This document shows, piece by piece, positions 22,843-34,356 of a DNA stretch of 64,000 nt; the first letter of the stretch is position 1, and each line of letters opens with the position of its first letter. The notes below the pieces were generated by a model. That model worked only from the letters and a program-made list of their open reading frames with translations, was not told where the DNA came from and searched no databases. Source of the stretch: Euglena gracilis (lineage: Eukaryota; Euglenida; Euglenophyceae; Euglenales); NCBI GenBank assembly GCA_039621445.1, contig CP154955.1, forward strand, positions 34,259,236 through 34,323,235, read 5' to 3'. Position numbers and translations under genes: made by a program.

Positions 22843-23262
22843 TGTGTACCAGGCAGCATGAACATGGCACTGTGCATAGCAGTAGACTGCAGAATGTACA
22901 ATGTCATGCCTGATAGTACTATTCCATGTTCTGCAATACAAACTGCAGAATTAGGAATAGACTATCCTATCTCTGATCTGCCTTCTCTTTTCACAGGTGG
23001 TATTATTATTTTGTTTCATCGTCCATAAGCCCAAAAGGGCAAACCAAGATTTCAAGTTCAACACTCCGATAGGAGAACGTTGGAGGAACGAGTTTCCAAA
23101 CAAATCCCTCTCTTTTGCCTTGTGCTCTGCATAAGCCCAAAGGCAATAAAAACTAATAGTTAAGTGAAAGCATTTTCTTTTTTGTTACTCTCCTGGTTCT
23201 GTTCCCACGGGAGGGTGTAAGTAGGCCGACAGCCATTGGAATAGAGTCAGGGGACGTACACT
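22843..23262 (+). mobile_element. LTR copy B (plus strand)
   Basis: Starts TGTGTACCAGGCAGCATG and ends GACGTACACT; the primer-binding site TGGTAGCAGATT follows at 23263. It is an inverted near-identical copy of 28618-29038. Confidence 0.85.
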
Positions 23263-23503
23263 TGGTAGCAGATTCGGTTTCTTTCCTACGCCCCTTCTCC
23301 CCCCCTTCTTACCAGGTGACTCCAAACAGTGAGTGGTGCTGAGCCTTTAGGCTACAAAGCATCCACCAGCTGTTTGGAGCCAACTTTTAAGCACAGGTAC
23401 AAGCTTCAGGAGGTTCTGGGCAGTATACGCTGCCACATCCTTCTAAGTTTGTTCCTTTGCTTACCTTTTGGGGTTTGATTGTGTTTGTTTCTGCAAATAA
23501 AAC

Positions 23504-24491
23504 TATGCAGAGCTCAAGCACCAACACAATCATTGATTGTGTCTGTCAGCCGATCGGCTTTCCAACAAGAGGGGTTGTGGCCGTTGGGCTCTATGCTGCT
23601 CGATAGAGCTAGACACCGATGGGTGTAGGGGAGCCCATTGGGCGGGGGAATGCTCAATAGAGCTGGATAAATGGGAGGGGGGTTGCTCATTAGAGCTTGT
23701 GAATTGGGTGGGGGGATGCTCAATAGAGCTGGAAAACAGGGTGGGGGGTTGCTCAATAGAGCTAGGGAAGGGAACCATGGAGTGTGGCACACCTTGGATG
23801 GGCGAATGCTCGATATAGCTGAATGTGTCCCCCGATAGGGGTGAACAAGCTTCTAGGAGCCTATACTCCTCTTGTAATAATGCATAACAATTGCTTCTCA
23901 AAGAACCACTCAATTCCTGGTATATACAAGGCGCTGCAGCAAAAGAACCCGTATCGGGTGGTGCTTGCAATTGTCCTATAGGACTTGGATCTGTGAGCAC
24001 ATGAGGAGGTTGTATAAAACAAGGTTATTCTAACCCACCCTCAACAAAAAGTGGATGTGGCGCAACCGCCTCAGAATCAAATGTGCCTATCGGCATTGGT
24101 GCGAGGTATAGATTTGGCAAATTTGCGCCAAAGTTTTGAGACACATTTGCAGGCACAATTGCCACAAAAATTCCAAAAAGTGAGTGAGACAGTGTGTGAA
24201 ATACAGTCCCGCAATGATGCGAAGTTTTCCCACTTGCAACACAGTTTGCAAAATTTGTTTGCAAAAGTGGAGCCAATAACGGCACTTTTTGAGCACAAAA
24301 CTCCTGATATGGGAGCTTTTGTCACGTTGGAGCAGTTCACTGCATTCCAGGAAGCGCAACAGCGCATTATGCAACAGAGCCATGAAACGGCAAATTTTCA
24401 CCATATGCACACCCAACGTGGTGAAGGTTTTGCTTCCAGCACTTATGTGCAGCAATTGGAGGAAAGACTTTCCCGGTTGGAGCGAAAATGA
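23504..24491 (+). pseudogene. gag: gag fragment, plus half of the composite
   Basis: Begins MQSSSTNTII, parallel to MQSTTPNHQ of copy 1, and soon meets a stop. From 24,051 a 146-residue frame reads a coiled coil (LPQKFQKVSETVCEIQSRND, LFAKVE, FTAFQEAQQRIMQQ) that parallels 21,250-21,560 of copy 1, and it stops at 24,489. Homologous non-coding remains continue to about 24,750. Confidence 0.6.
23580..23820 (+). repeat. Minisatellite, about 36-bp units
   Basis: Five or six diverged units built on GCTCAATAGAGCTGG plus a G-rich tail. Read on the plus strand, several encode CSIEL followed by a GG-ending tail; on the minus strand they encode SSIE(H/Q)PP. It lies in the N-terminal part of gag. Confidence 0.7.
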
Positions 24492-24499
24492 TGTAGGTG

Positions 24500-25585
24500 T
24501 GGTGAAAATTCTGCTGAAATAACAAGTTTTTACACCCATATCGCAAATATCGCAAGCAGGCAGGATGCTTACCACCAACGGTGGCAGAATAATATTGTTG
24601 ACATCCAAACCGCAATTGCGGAGTTGCAGAACCGCAATGCGGTACCATGACCACATAATTTAGAATTTCAGAGATTTTCTGCAGATATGCGTGATGAAAA
24701 TCACCAAGTCAGGAAAAAATTTTGTGAGCTATGCGCATCGGCATTGATGTGTGCTATGCGCTTCGGGGGGAATGTGCACATAGTGCTGAATTTGTCTTGC
24801 ACTTGACAAAAATTGGTCAATGAATAGAGCTCTCCGTTGGAGATTGAGTGTGGGGGGATTAGTTTTGATGTATATATTCACCTTTGTGTTTGGTTGGTGA
24901 TTGTGTGGAAAGTTCTCCCAGAGTGCACACCATGGGGGGAAGGTGCGGAGTAGTTGTCCTTGTCGCGCATGTCGGACTGTGGGGGTGAGTGTGTAAAAAA
25001 AATGAGCATGAGCATGCGAATTTTGGAGCTGCTGGGGGTGTACAGGATTGTCTGAATCGACAAACCTGGTGGAAAACGAAAAGTTGAAAGCAGCTGGGCG
25101 ACTACTCGACACCGTTTAAACTTCAGGCCTCAGGGCTTTCGTCTTGGAACCCAGTGGAACGAATGGGGGTTAAGCTGCTTGTTACCCCTACCGCATGTGG
25201 AACGTTTGTCGATATGCGGTGGGTAGGGGGGGCACTTTCTCTTTACCCCTGGGTTGAAAACGGTGTTGCTGTCATCGAAAACGGTGTGTAAAAGTGATGG
25301 TTAGTGAGAGTTTTTGGGGGGAAAGAATTTTGCGGTGTTGTGTGCATTCTTGGAGCGGGAATCCACTAAACCACATGGACATTCATGGGCTATCCCATGA
25401 TGCACCACAACCGGAAACACAAAACGGTCTATATGTCAAAGGTTCGTGAAAATTTTGAGCGGGGTCACCAAAAACATCCTTGCACACTGACCAGAAAGAA
25501 TACTGGGCAGGGGATGACTAGGGTCGCGACTCCTGTCACCTCCTTTCTAGTACCCTCTGTAGTCCGTATCCTTGGAGTTTTGGTA
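24500..25585. other. Junction of the two composite halves
   Basis: Contains the end of the plus gag half and the start of minus-strand sequence downstream of the zinc knuckles. 24,890-25,290 is similar to 44,100-44,470, which lies downstream of the protease in another element, supporting a minus orientation here. No intact frame. Confidence 0.4.
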
Positions 25586-25588
25586 CCT

Positions 25589-26131
25589 TCACTCAAAAAC
25601 TGAACCGGTGGCCATATCAGCCATTGACTTCCTTGACGCATATACGTCTCTGAATTTATGAGTGCTAAAGCAGGGATGATCCCTTTGGTTACATGGGGTA
25701 TCATCCCCCTCCCTGCCCGAAGCCGAGTGATAATCCTCAATAGAGGTTGTTCGTTGACCTACCTTATGCCTTTTGGCTGAAGTATGATCTTTTGAACTGC
25801 GAGTCATATCGCGATGGCTACGGCTTGGGTGGGGAGGAGTCGCATAGCGACATTTGGGTGAGGGGTGTTTGGTGGATCCGCACAGTGAACATGTGGATCG
25901 TGATCGATATTTTGATTTTTGCGAATGCGCATTTTGTGAAAAAAGAGATCTGCATGATGAGGCTGATCCTCTTGGGCTTGTGTTGCGCTTTCGCGCTGCG
26001 GGATTTGGACAATGGCAAGATATATGACCCTTTTTGTTACACAAAAAGCACAATTTGTCCGAAAATTCTTCTGAAGAGCACGAATTGCGCAATTTGGATT
26101 CCGCTATAGCGGTATGTGATAAGCGTGACAC
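25589..26131 (-). pseudogene. gag: gag nucleocapsid with two CCHC zinc knuckles
   Basis: Two CX2CX4HX4C motifs, CFLCNKKGHISCHC (about 26,050-26,009) and CSLCGSTKHPSPKC (about 25,891-25,850), lie in a Ser/Arg/Lys-rich context. Such knuckles bind retroelement RNA in the capsid. The frame overlaps the end of the upstream gag frame (26037-26648), so at least one frameshift separates them. Confidence 0.8.
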
Positions 26132-26648
26132 TTTTTTTCACACAACTGACTTGTATAGCGGGTATTCCTGCTGTGTGGTGGCTCGTATAAGCCGACTGGA
26201 TTTGTCCGAGAAGCTGTGATAGCTTCAATTGTTTGGAAACATAGTTCCATCGCTCATCGAGCGTCAAAGTATGTACTGCGAGTTCCTCGCGGTGAATTTC
26301 TTTGATGAGTTTGGGTATAAAGTGCAGCAATACTGCGTCAAATTGCTCTTTCATTTGGGTTTCGCCTAACTCGTCCACTTCGGCTGCCAAAGAAAGCCAT
26401 TTTGAGTACCATAGGTCTATCGACCTCCATTTTCGGTCATGGGGGGCATATTGTCGCCATTTTTTCTCCAGAGTGCTTCTGGAAACTAAACTGGAACATG
26501 ATGAAGCATATTGCTCAACCAAATCCTGAAAAGAAATGCGCCCGCGAATGACCAATTGTCTGCCGCGTTCCTTTTCGTCCTTTGGTAGACAATCTATGAA
26601 TTCCATTTTGATCACCTCTGGATTTTCGTCCTGGGTTGGTCCCTTCAA
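26037..26648 (-). pseudogene. gag: gag capsid-like domain, minus half
   Basis: Reads KGPTQDENPEVIKMEFIDCL, then LEKKWRQYAPHDRKW and IDLWYSKWLSLAAEVDELGE. It is about 70% identical by eye to the plus-strand frame at 30,600-31,000. With the previous frame it forms the Ty3-type capsid pattern (W-x2-F...Y/W...F-x-L...). One frameshift at about 26,645 separates it from its N-terminal part. Confidence 0.7.
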
Positions 26649-27787
26649 TTCCAGTAGTACTCCCAGTCACGGAAAAACTGTTTCCATGTTGTTGGGTCAC
26701 CGTCCCATTGGGGCTTCACCTTTTTCGCGATAGCGATAATTCCTTTGATATCTTTCTCAGACTCCCATGGCCCTTCGGTGGTATTCAAGCAAGTTGGGCC
26801 TGGGCGCAAAACCGCACCATGCGCGGGTACCTCGGTGGTTGCACCAAGTGTACTTTTGGATGTATTTTGCGAATGCGCATTCAATACTCCACTTGGTGTA
26901 CCATAGGTACCTTGCAAACTTGGTGAATCGCGAATGCGCGAATGGTGATGCTGATGCATCTCAGGATCAATACCATGTGCGGGAGTGCGGCTCATACCGC
27001 GACAAAGTTCATATTCCCAAATTTTTCGATTTCTTTGAGGGTTTCGTTTGGCTTTCTCTTGAAAACTAACCCCATCATCCAAAAAATGGTCCATTGGGAC
27101 TGGTACCGCTTGGGGAGGGACTACTGCATGAGCAGAATCGTAATTTTGTGGCAATGTGCCAATAGGCTCTGCCACAGGTGCACTGTTAGCGCTTTTGGAG
27201 CTGGAATCTGCGGCAAGTGTGCCTACAACACCCGTATCGGGTTTTTGCTGTAAAAAACGCAACTGTGCGTGTACTTGATCCAAATTTTCTTTAAAGTCGC
27301 AAAAAATGTTCTCCAAATCGTCGAGAAGTTTCAGATGATCGGTGATTGCACCAATATCTTCCTGCAAACGCTTAATACGCCTGCGGTGTTTGGACATATC
27401 GTCCAGAAGAGGGATTTTGTCAGAAAAAGACTGGAAGTCTTGCGAAATTTTTCGAAAACCACTTTCCAATTCCCGTAGTCGCACAGCTAGAGTGTGCACC
27501 GCTTCGGAAATAAACTCCAGTTGTGGAGATGGTTTGGAAGTAGGGGTATTTTGCGGATTCCGCACGTTTTCAGCCATTGGCTGTTCCAAGAACACCGAAA
27601 CTTGCGCGGATAGCGATGAGAACTCTTTCCGCAAGTTTTTGACTTGCTGATTCACTGTTTCCTCGGTTCGTACACACCGCGCGTCGCGCGAATCCTGCGC
27701 ATATGGCGCTTCCAAGCCTACCCCTCCCCACGCACATGTTGTGAAGTGAGGCAACTGCCCCCCCCCGCGCGTATCGCGCCATATCAT
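26645..27787 (-). pseudogene. gag: gag coiled-coil region, minus half
   Basis: A 380-residue open frame. It has a long heptad-rich part (LRKEFSSLSAQVSVFLEQP, VHTLAVRLRELESGF, KRLQEDIGAITDHLKLLDDL) and ends PQWDGDPTTWKQFFRDWEYY. The coiled coil suggests multimerisation. Its start lies in a short GCGCGTATCGCGCC repeat (27,766-27,820, three units), so the true N-terminus is uncertain. Confidence 0.65.
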
Positions 27788-27859
27788 GCGCGTATCGCGC
27801 TAGACCCCGCGCGTATCGCGCCACCCACCTTAGCAACCCCCCCTTTCTCACAATGTCGT

Positions 27860-28605
27860 GTGAGCACTATCGTGCATTTATGACACATGGGTATACGCCC
27901 AAACCACCCATATTCTTTTGGGAATCATTCCCAAAGATATATATGTGGAAATCCGCAACTCTGTTCATGGATTTTTGTTTCTGTTCCACATGATAAAATT
28001 GCAGATTTTGTTTGATGACAGCAAACAAGAAGTGAAGTTTTATGTGAATACGGTTCTTTGCCCAATCCATTTCCACACCAAAAATATTTCGGTGTTTTCA
28101 AAGCTCTATGGAGCAAAGCAACACAAGTTATGTGATGTTTTTGGGATGTATTGCAAATACTGCATTTTTCCCGAAAACTTATCCAATTTGTGCTTTAGTA
28201 GCAGTTTTGTGCCTAAATGGCTTATACTTTGACAAAATGCAATCCCGATATGGGAAAATGCTCACAATTTCATTTCTTTTATGTGCAACATAGTTGCCCC
28301 CCCAAAAAGAAAATGAAGAAAACTCATTCAAACATGCATTTTTGTGGACTTGACCACTTAGCCTTAGGTCTATGTGACCAATACAGCCTATGGTGTGCAA
28401 GGCCTATGGGGCATTACCCATGTGGTCCATGGGTCCATAGGACCAATTTGCACAAATTGCAAGGACCAGAAAGACCAAAGGTCCACAAATCCATATTATA
28501 AAGTGAAAAGTCCATAGGACCTCAAAAAATGGCACAAAAAGCCATATTACATTGCTGAAAGTGGCTGACTTGGCCAAACAAGCCAAATAGGCTAGTTTTA
28601 TGCAG
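27860..28605. other. Leader region of the minus half, no gene
   Basis: A/T-rich and free of convincing frames. 28,360-28,520 is a degenerate repeat of GTCCATAGGACC-like words. Confidence 0.4.
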
Positions 28606-28617
28606 ATTCTGCTACCA
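28606..28617 (-). promoter_or_regulatory. Primer-binding site of LTR copy C
   Basis: Reads TGGTAGCAGAAT on the minus strand, directly behind the LTR, as in copies A and B. Confidence 0.7.
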
Positions 28618-29038
28618 AGTGTACGTCCCCTGACTCTATTCCCACTGCCTGTCGGCCTACTTACACTCTCCCGTGGGAACAGAACCAGGAGAGTAACAAA
28701 AAAGAAAATGCTTTCACTTAACTATTAGTTTTTTTTGCCTTTGGGCTTATGCAGAGCACAAGGCAAAAGAGAGGGATTTGTTTGGAACCTCGTTCCTCCA
28801 ATGTTCTCCTATCGGAGTGTTGAACTTGAAATCTTGGTTTTCCCTTTTGGGCTTATGGACGATGAAACAAAATAATAATACCACCTGTGAAAAGAGAAGG
28901 CAGATCCGAGATAGGATGGGCTATTCCTAATTCTGCAGTTTGTATTGCAGAACATGGAATAGTACTATCAGGCATGACATTGTACATTCTGCAGTCTACT
29001 GCTATGCACAGTGCCATGATCATGCTGCCTGGTACACA
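28618..29038 (-). mobile_element. LTR copy C (minus strand)
   Basis: Inverted near-identical copy of 22843-23262. Its outer end TGTGTACC abuts CTATG, the presumed target duplication. Confidence 0.85.
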
Positions 29039-31190
29039 CTATGACTTGTTGATGAGTTCGTTGGACAGGCTTGAAGAAGATGGCGGTGATTGGAACGGTT
29101 CAATGGACACAACTTCCAGTTCCCGACACCCCAAAGAGCAACCACAACAAGACACATTGACTCATTTGTCATTGTCACAAGGCGAAACGCCTTTATTGTT
29201 GCAGAGGGCGATCCTTCATCATCATCATTGTCATTGATTGTCCGGGATGTAGGTGGCAAAAGGCCTTCCTCCATCCCGATTCACCCATCTTTGATGCGGC
29301 GAGGGGATGAACCCCTTGCCCAAACACACTGGAATCACAAGGATGATGGGGATGAACCCCATTTACAGTTGGTTACTCATGTTATGTTAAAGGGGTATGT
29401 GCCCTTTGCTCTGATCACACCCAAAAGATCCCCGGTGGAAGCACCGGTGGGCCTTTTGGAGTGCAACTCGGTGGAAACACCGTGTTTTTTTTTCAACCTC
29501 CCCCTCAATCATCACCTCACACAGCATTTCGCGCACCGCCGGGATTACCCGCGGAAACTGCGGTTTTCCTTGCTTTGTCATGGAATCCAGATATGTGTCT
29601 GGTGGTGCCGGAAATCTCTGGTGCCGTTTCCGTTGTGGAGGACTATGATGATGGTTTGAGGGATAACCTCACCCCCGGTGATGTTTTACCGAATTCTCTG
29701 TCAACTCCCAGCGGATCATCTGCTGAGCAAAACTCCGGAATGTGGAGGAGTCCCAAGGACAACTTGTCCGGAGGATTTTTCTCGTTGCCGCAAACACATC
29801 AGGCATTTGGAGGCTGAGGTTGACCGTATTTGCGGCCAACTCCAGCTGGTGGAACATTTAAAAGAAACGGTGCATGACTTGTTCGCGAGTTTGGATAAAA
29901 TGTCCACTCCGGTACCGGTTGTGCCACCGCTCACCGCGGTAAGCGCTGCGGTTGGTATTCAAATGTCCCGGAACCGCGTTCTCAAATTGCCGTTTCTGGA
30001 GTAGGAATCCCCACATCCATCGCAAAATTGGTACAACCACCCGCGAAAACGCGAATTGTACCACCTTTGCATTTGCCCACACCACAGATCCACTTTTCGG
30101 AGGACATTTCCGATGAGAAAATTGATCCCCCGCTCGAAAATTCGAGTCTGAACCAAGAAATTGAACGTTCCAACCTTGTACGAAGAACAAGCCAACACCC
30201 CACACCTGCTATTGGTCATGTGTCGCATTCGCAACTCTACCAACTTCCAAACGGGTTCTGGAAAGCCAGATCACCCATCGGGTTTTCGGCGGGATACGCG
30301 CCCCATCGTGACAATTTCACCACATTTTTCGCGTTTACCGCAGGAAAATCCTGCTACCCCTACACTTGGCGCGGTAAACCCTGCACAGGGCACACTTGGA
30401 GCGGAAAATCCGCGAAATGTGTTTGGTGTTAGGAATTACCCGGACCCAAACCTCTGGAATACCACCGAGGGTCAGCGGGTTACTCAGAGAGACTTCAAGG
30501 GCACCATCACAAGCGCGAACAAGGTGAAACCCCAATGGGACGGGGATCCAACCACATGGAGACAATTTTTTCGGACTGGGAGTATTACTGGGCACTAAAG
30601 GGACCCACCCAAGATCCGAAACCCGAGGTAGTCAAGATGGAATTCATCGATTGCCTACCGAGGGAGGAGCGAGAACGCGCACGCCAGTTGGTGATACGTA
30701 ATGGTGTATTCTTTGATGATCTGCTTGAGCAATACGCTTCAACCAACTCAAGCCTGGTCACCAGGGTTACCCTGGAAAAGAAATGGCGACAAAGCGCGCC
30801 ACCGGATCGCAAATGGAAATCCATTGACCTTTGGTATGCCAAATGGTTAGCACTTGCTTCCGAAGTTGATGAACTTAGCGAAAAGCAAATGTGCGAACAA
30901 TTCGATGCGGTTTTGTTGCATTTCACACCATCCCTCGTGAAGGATATCCATCGCGAGGAGTTTGCGGGGCATGAGAGAACTCTTGCCCAACGTTGGAATT
31001 ATGTGTCAATGAGCAACTCAAGCTCATGCAAGTTTTGGGACAAATACAGTCTGCTTTTCAAACGCATCCCATCGAGGGAATCCCTGCGGGTGCAGTTAAT
31101 GCGTTACAAAAATCACCCACGTCACCAAGAGCACCCACCACACCGTATTCGCCTGGGCGTTCCAGAAAGGCGGGTAACAGCGGAGCATAA
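29039..31190 (+). pseudogene. gag: gag pseudogene, copy 2
   Basis: Resumes the gag interrupted at 22,837 (YDLLMSSLDRLEEDGG). Relative to copy 1 it lacks 1,148 bp (21,047-22,194), which removes most of the coiled coil. From 30,535 it has a long frame DWEYYWALKGPTQDPKPEVV, LEKKWRQSAPPDRKW, IDLWYAKWLALASEVDEL, then a frameshift to QLKLMQVLGQIQSAFQTHPI and a stop near 31,190. Beyond that the sequence belongs to a minus-strand element. Confidence 0.65.
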
Positions 31191-31194
31191 CGAG

Positions 31195-32230
31195 GCTGAC
31201 TTCCCTCGTGTGCCGAAGAAAAGGCTTCGATATCCTCATATTGCAGGATATTCCCGAACTGGGTGTCCAGGTGCTCATGGAGGTCGACTTCGGCTTCCTG
31301 CCAGTCCGGCCGCAGGTTCATCCTCCGTCGGTCCGGGTCATAGGGTCTGGCGTCTACCTCGGTGTATCCCCGAGGTATCCGCTTCCTGTGGATATCCACG
31401 TCAGTGGTCATGGATTCCAGGAAATGGATGTAAACCTCCGGGACGTAGGAAATCCACGCCCTGTGCCAGACTTGTTACAGCAGAAATATTTTTTGCCGGT
31501 GCTGTTTCAGAAACTTTCTGTCTTGCGTTCCAACCTGTGGATTCCGGCACTGATGCAGGAGAAATCCCCTGGTCGGCTGGCTGCCGGCATTTTCGGCAGT
31601 CGGAGGCGGTTTTCCGCCTTCCCCGAAACCCCAGAAGTCCACAAGGTGTATCTCCTTGCAAAATTGGCATTCCAGTTTGTACTGTTGGGGGTACGCGAGG
31701 TCCACGTCCAGCACCTTGAACAGCATGCCATACATGCTGTCCAATTGTATTTGGAGATTACATGTGAACAAAACCGCGACCTGCGCCTGGAGCTTCTCCG
31801 GCAGGGGGTAATATTTCCACTGGATTCCCAGTGGTCCAACCGAATACACGTGGTTGAAGATTTCCTTCAACTGCGTCACGGACGTTACGTCATCTGGACA
31901 TGTTCCGAAATAATCGATATATGTCAGACCGTTTCGGTGGGTGAAAATGCCGAAGTTCTGGCAGGGGTATCCCAACCAGAACCACAGCCACCAGAAACCG
32001 GTCATCCAGTCCAGGACTACTTCATCCGAATGAGGGTATCCCTCAAACGCGTGAAGTTCGGTGCTTTAGAAAGAGCGTTTGCAGTGATCGTACATACGAC
32101 TCTGCACCACATGGAGCACCGCATCCGGTGGTCGGTGGATCACGTTTCCTGTACATGTAAATCGTTGGAGACCTTCGTCGATTTTAAGCCAGATTTTATC
32201 AAGGTAGTTAAACACCAGGGCTACGTCATT
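31195..32230 (-). pseudogene. Unrecognised ORF downstream of the gypsy pol, distal part
   Basis: Minus-strand frames read WKYYPLPEKLQAQVAVLF, YKLECQFCKEIHLVDFWGFG and, further on, TTDVDIHRKRIPRGYTEVDA and LHEHLDTQFGNILQYEDIEA. Two or three stops or frameshifts separate them. Codon choice and residue mix favour this strand over the long plus-strand frame at 31,208-32,368. I do not recognise the protein. It may be the distal part of the extra ORF that begins at 34,065. Confidence 0.4.
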
Positions 32231-32231
32231 A

Positions 32232-34065
32232 ACCTTCGTTTTCGAAGGTTCGGCGGATTTCCCGTCTTTCCCTTCTGGGCGTCCGGCCGACTTTCCGCCT
32301 TTTCCTGGAGCTTGCCAGGTGGGGCCTTCCCGGCTTTCTCCTGGCCTTTTCCCTTCTCCTTACCCTAACCTTTCCCTTTACTCTTACCCTTCGTGTTCGA
32401 CAGCAATTCGCGTGTTGCCCAGTAATCCCAGTATTCGGCGTCCTCCGTTGTGTACACAGGGTAACTGACAGACTCCGTGCTGGGCGTTCGAGAAAATTCT
32501 TGCTCGGCGCCCATTGCACGATTCGAGTGAAGTGGCGCGACCGGGGGTGGTCGAGTTTCCCGACGTGTCCGTTCAGCCGTCACATCTGGCGCTGGCGAGG
32601 CTTCTTCATCAGCCTCGACGTGCATCGCCGCGGGCGGATTTTCCGACCTCGGCGAGCGGCGCTGTGACTGCGGCGTCAGATTTTCCGGGCCGCGGTCACG
32701 CTTGCCGGCGGCAGAGCTTGTGGTGCGTGCTTGTGGCGCTGCCAAAGCAACATCCCGCTGTCGCACTGGTTGTCATGAGCGTGTTGGAGCTGGCATTCCG
32801 GTGAGAGCCACCACAGCAGCATCGTACTGGTGGCGCTCTACCCTCGTCATTTCCGCCCGGGCAGGGTATCCCTGTCAGGTGGAAGGTGGGGGCTGACGTG
32901 CGATCTGCTTCTGGACCGTCACAGCATATTCATACTGTTGACGTTCCTCCTCAGAGTCGAATGGCCGGCCAGTCCACGGGTTGACGGGTTCATCCTGTAC
33001 CTGGTGGACCGGCGCCGCACGAGGCGCTGTCACGGCTTCCCGTGGACGAGCGCTTCGGGCAGTGTCAGGCGCTGCCGGAGGGTTTCTCTCCGTTTGGCGT
33101 CTTGGCATAGGGTTAGGAATGGATGGGTGCGGTGGAGGTTGATACACATATTGATCTCGTGGCACTGGCCTGTCCGCATAAATAAGCGCAGGTGCCTCTT
33201 CCTCGGGGTAATCCCCAGAGAGGGTGTACTGAGCTACATGCTCCTGCGTGGGATAATCCCGCCGGCGCATGCGCACAAGGGATCGAAAAAGACTTTCTTT
33301 CACACGTGGCTGTTCACTCCGGACAGGTGCTTCCCCTGTCTCTTCCCCGGGTAATCCGGGGGAGTAAGCACGAAATGTGCCGTGTAAGTGCCAACCGGTG
33401 GTACTTGCCGTGCTACCTGTGGGAGGACTTCCACGCCCAGGTTACGCATAGCAATTTCCATCGCGAATCCCGGCGTCTCCGAGTCGGTGTAATACACCGA
33501 ACCGGTCATCATCGCCTGGGCGCACATACACTACAGGGCTGGAGGGGCGTTCGCGATGGTCAAATTTGACCGCTGTGGTCATCCCACAATGCCTGTGTGA
33601 GGTGGTCTGGTTCCGGGTTTGTGCTCATGCGCGTCACCCGGTTCATCGTCTCCCCGTGATGCCGTGATGTCGACCATCACACCCGCACATGGTGGGAAGC
33701 GACGAGAGCCTGATGGCTGAGATGAACGCGATTCCGCGGACATCGAGGTCATCCTGCTACTGCTGCTTTGCTTCAGGGTTTCCCTGAGCCGCAGTCTTTG
33801 CAGGTGGCTGCGTACCGTATCGGTACGCATATTGGTCTGGGTAAGGGGGAGTGGTTGGTTGGTAAGGCGGTCCTCCGCCTGGCTCCCTTCCACCGGGCAG
33901 CATGATACGGCCCGGGGTCGGTACGGTGGGGTGGTTGTTTTGTTGGTTGTAAGGAGGTAAGGGTAACTTTCCCTGCTTTACTATTGTCGGGAAGAAAACT
34001 CTGCGGAAATAAAGAATGATAAGGAATAATGATAAAAAGAAAAGAAAACAACATTGGTTTCCCAT
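32232..34065 (-). pseudogene. Extra ORF after gypsy pol, with N-terminal membrane segment
   Basis: Starts 7 nt after the pol stop. The N-terminus is MGNQCCFLFFLSLFLIILYF: Gly2 and Cys5-Cys6 resemble a myristoyl/palmitoyl signal, followed by a hydrophobic helix. Then comes a Pro/Gln/Tyr-rich region and several broken frames (NLGVEVLPQVARQVPPVGTY, RSLVRMRRRDYPTQEHVAQY, DEPVNPWTGRPFDSEEERQQ, and a Gly/Lys-rich tail). An extra gene after pol is the env position in Ty3/gypsy elements, but I see no fusion-protein hallmarks. Several frameshifts; not functional as read. Confidence 0.5.
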
Positions 34066-34071
34066 ATGTTC

Positions 34072-34356
34072 TCAAAAACTTGTCATAGAAACATCAATGT
34101 TATGCTGTTTGTTCCACAGCTTCCAATCTTGCTGGACATACCCAACAAAACTGGTTGCCGGCTCCCAAATTTCCTCCTCGGGCCCAAACCCTTTCCAGCG
34201 GACTTTCCAAAGGTGCATACCTTTGTCAACTTTATGATCGATGATTTTATCGACTACAAAGTCGTCCGTCACAGGTAATCTGAAACGGGGCTTGAGTGGC
34301 AGACACGGGATGGGTTTTCCATCCGGTGGTGACAGGTATGGCTTGAAATCGTCCAT
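34072..34356 (-). pseudogene. pol: Chromodomain at the end of gypsy integrase
   Basis: Reads VVDKIIDHKVDKGMHLWKVR, then WKGFGPEEEIWEPATSF and YVQQDWKLWNKQH. This is the chromodomain pattern (Y/V..I.DH....G...Y.VKWKG..PE..TWEP...). It marks a chromovirus, where it steers integration to chromatin. Confidence 0.88.

Larger units (their letters stand above)
22843..29038. mobile_element. Inverted (head-to-head) LTR-element composite
   Basis: Two near-identical LTRs lie in opposite orientation (22843-23262 plus, 28618-29038 minus), each followed inward by its own primer-binding site and gag sequence. Both outer ends are LTR 5' ends (TGTGTACC). The flanks CTACG (22838-22842) and CTATG (29039-29043) look like a 5-bp target duplication with one change. 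Removing the composite rejoins the gag frame of the host copy (NHQF-D-YDLLMSS). The plus half ends and the minus half begins at about 24,750-24,900. Confidence 0.75.

Noticed and set aside
31208-32368. 386-codon plus-strand open frame
   Set aside because: The minus strand over the same bases gives more protein-like frames continuous with a minus-strand element. The plus frame has no start context, splice sites or recognisable motif.
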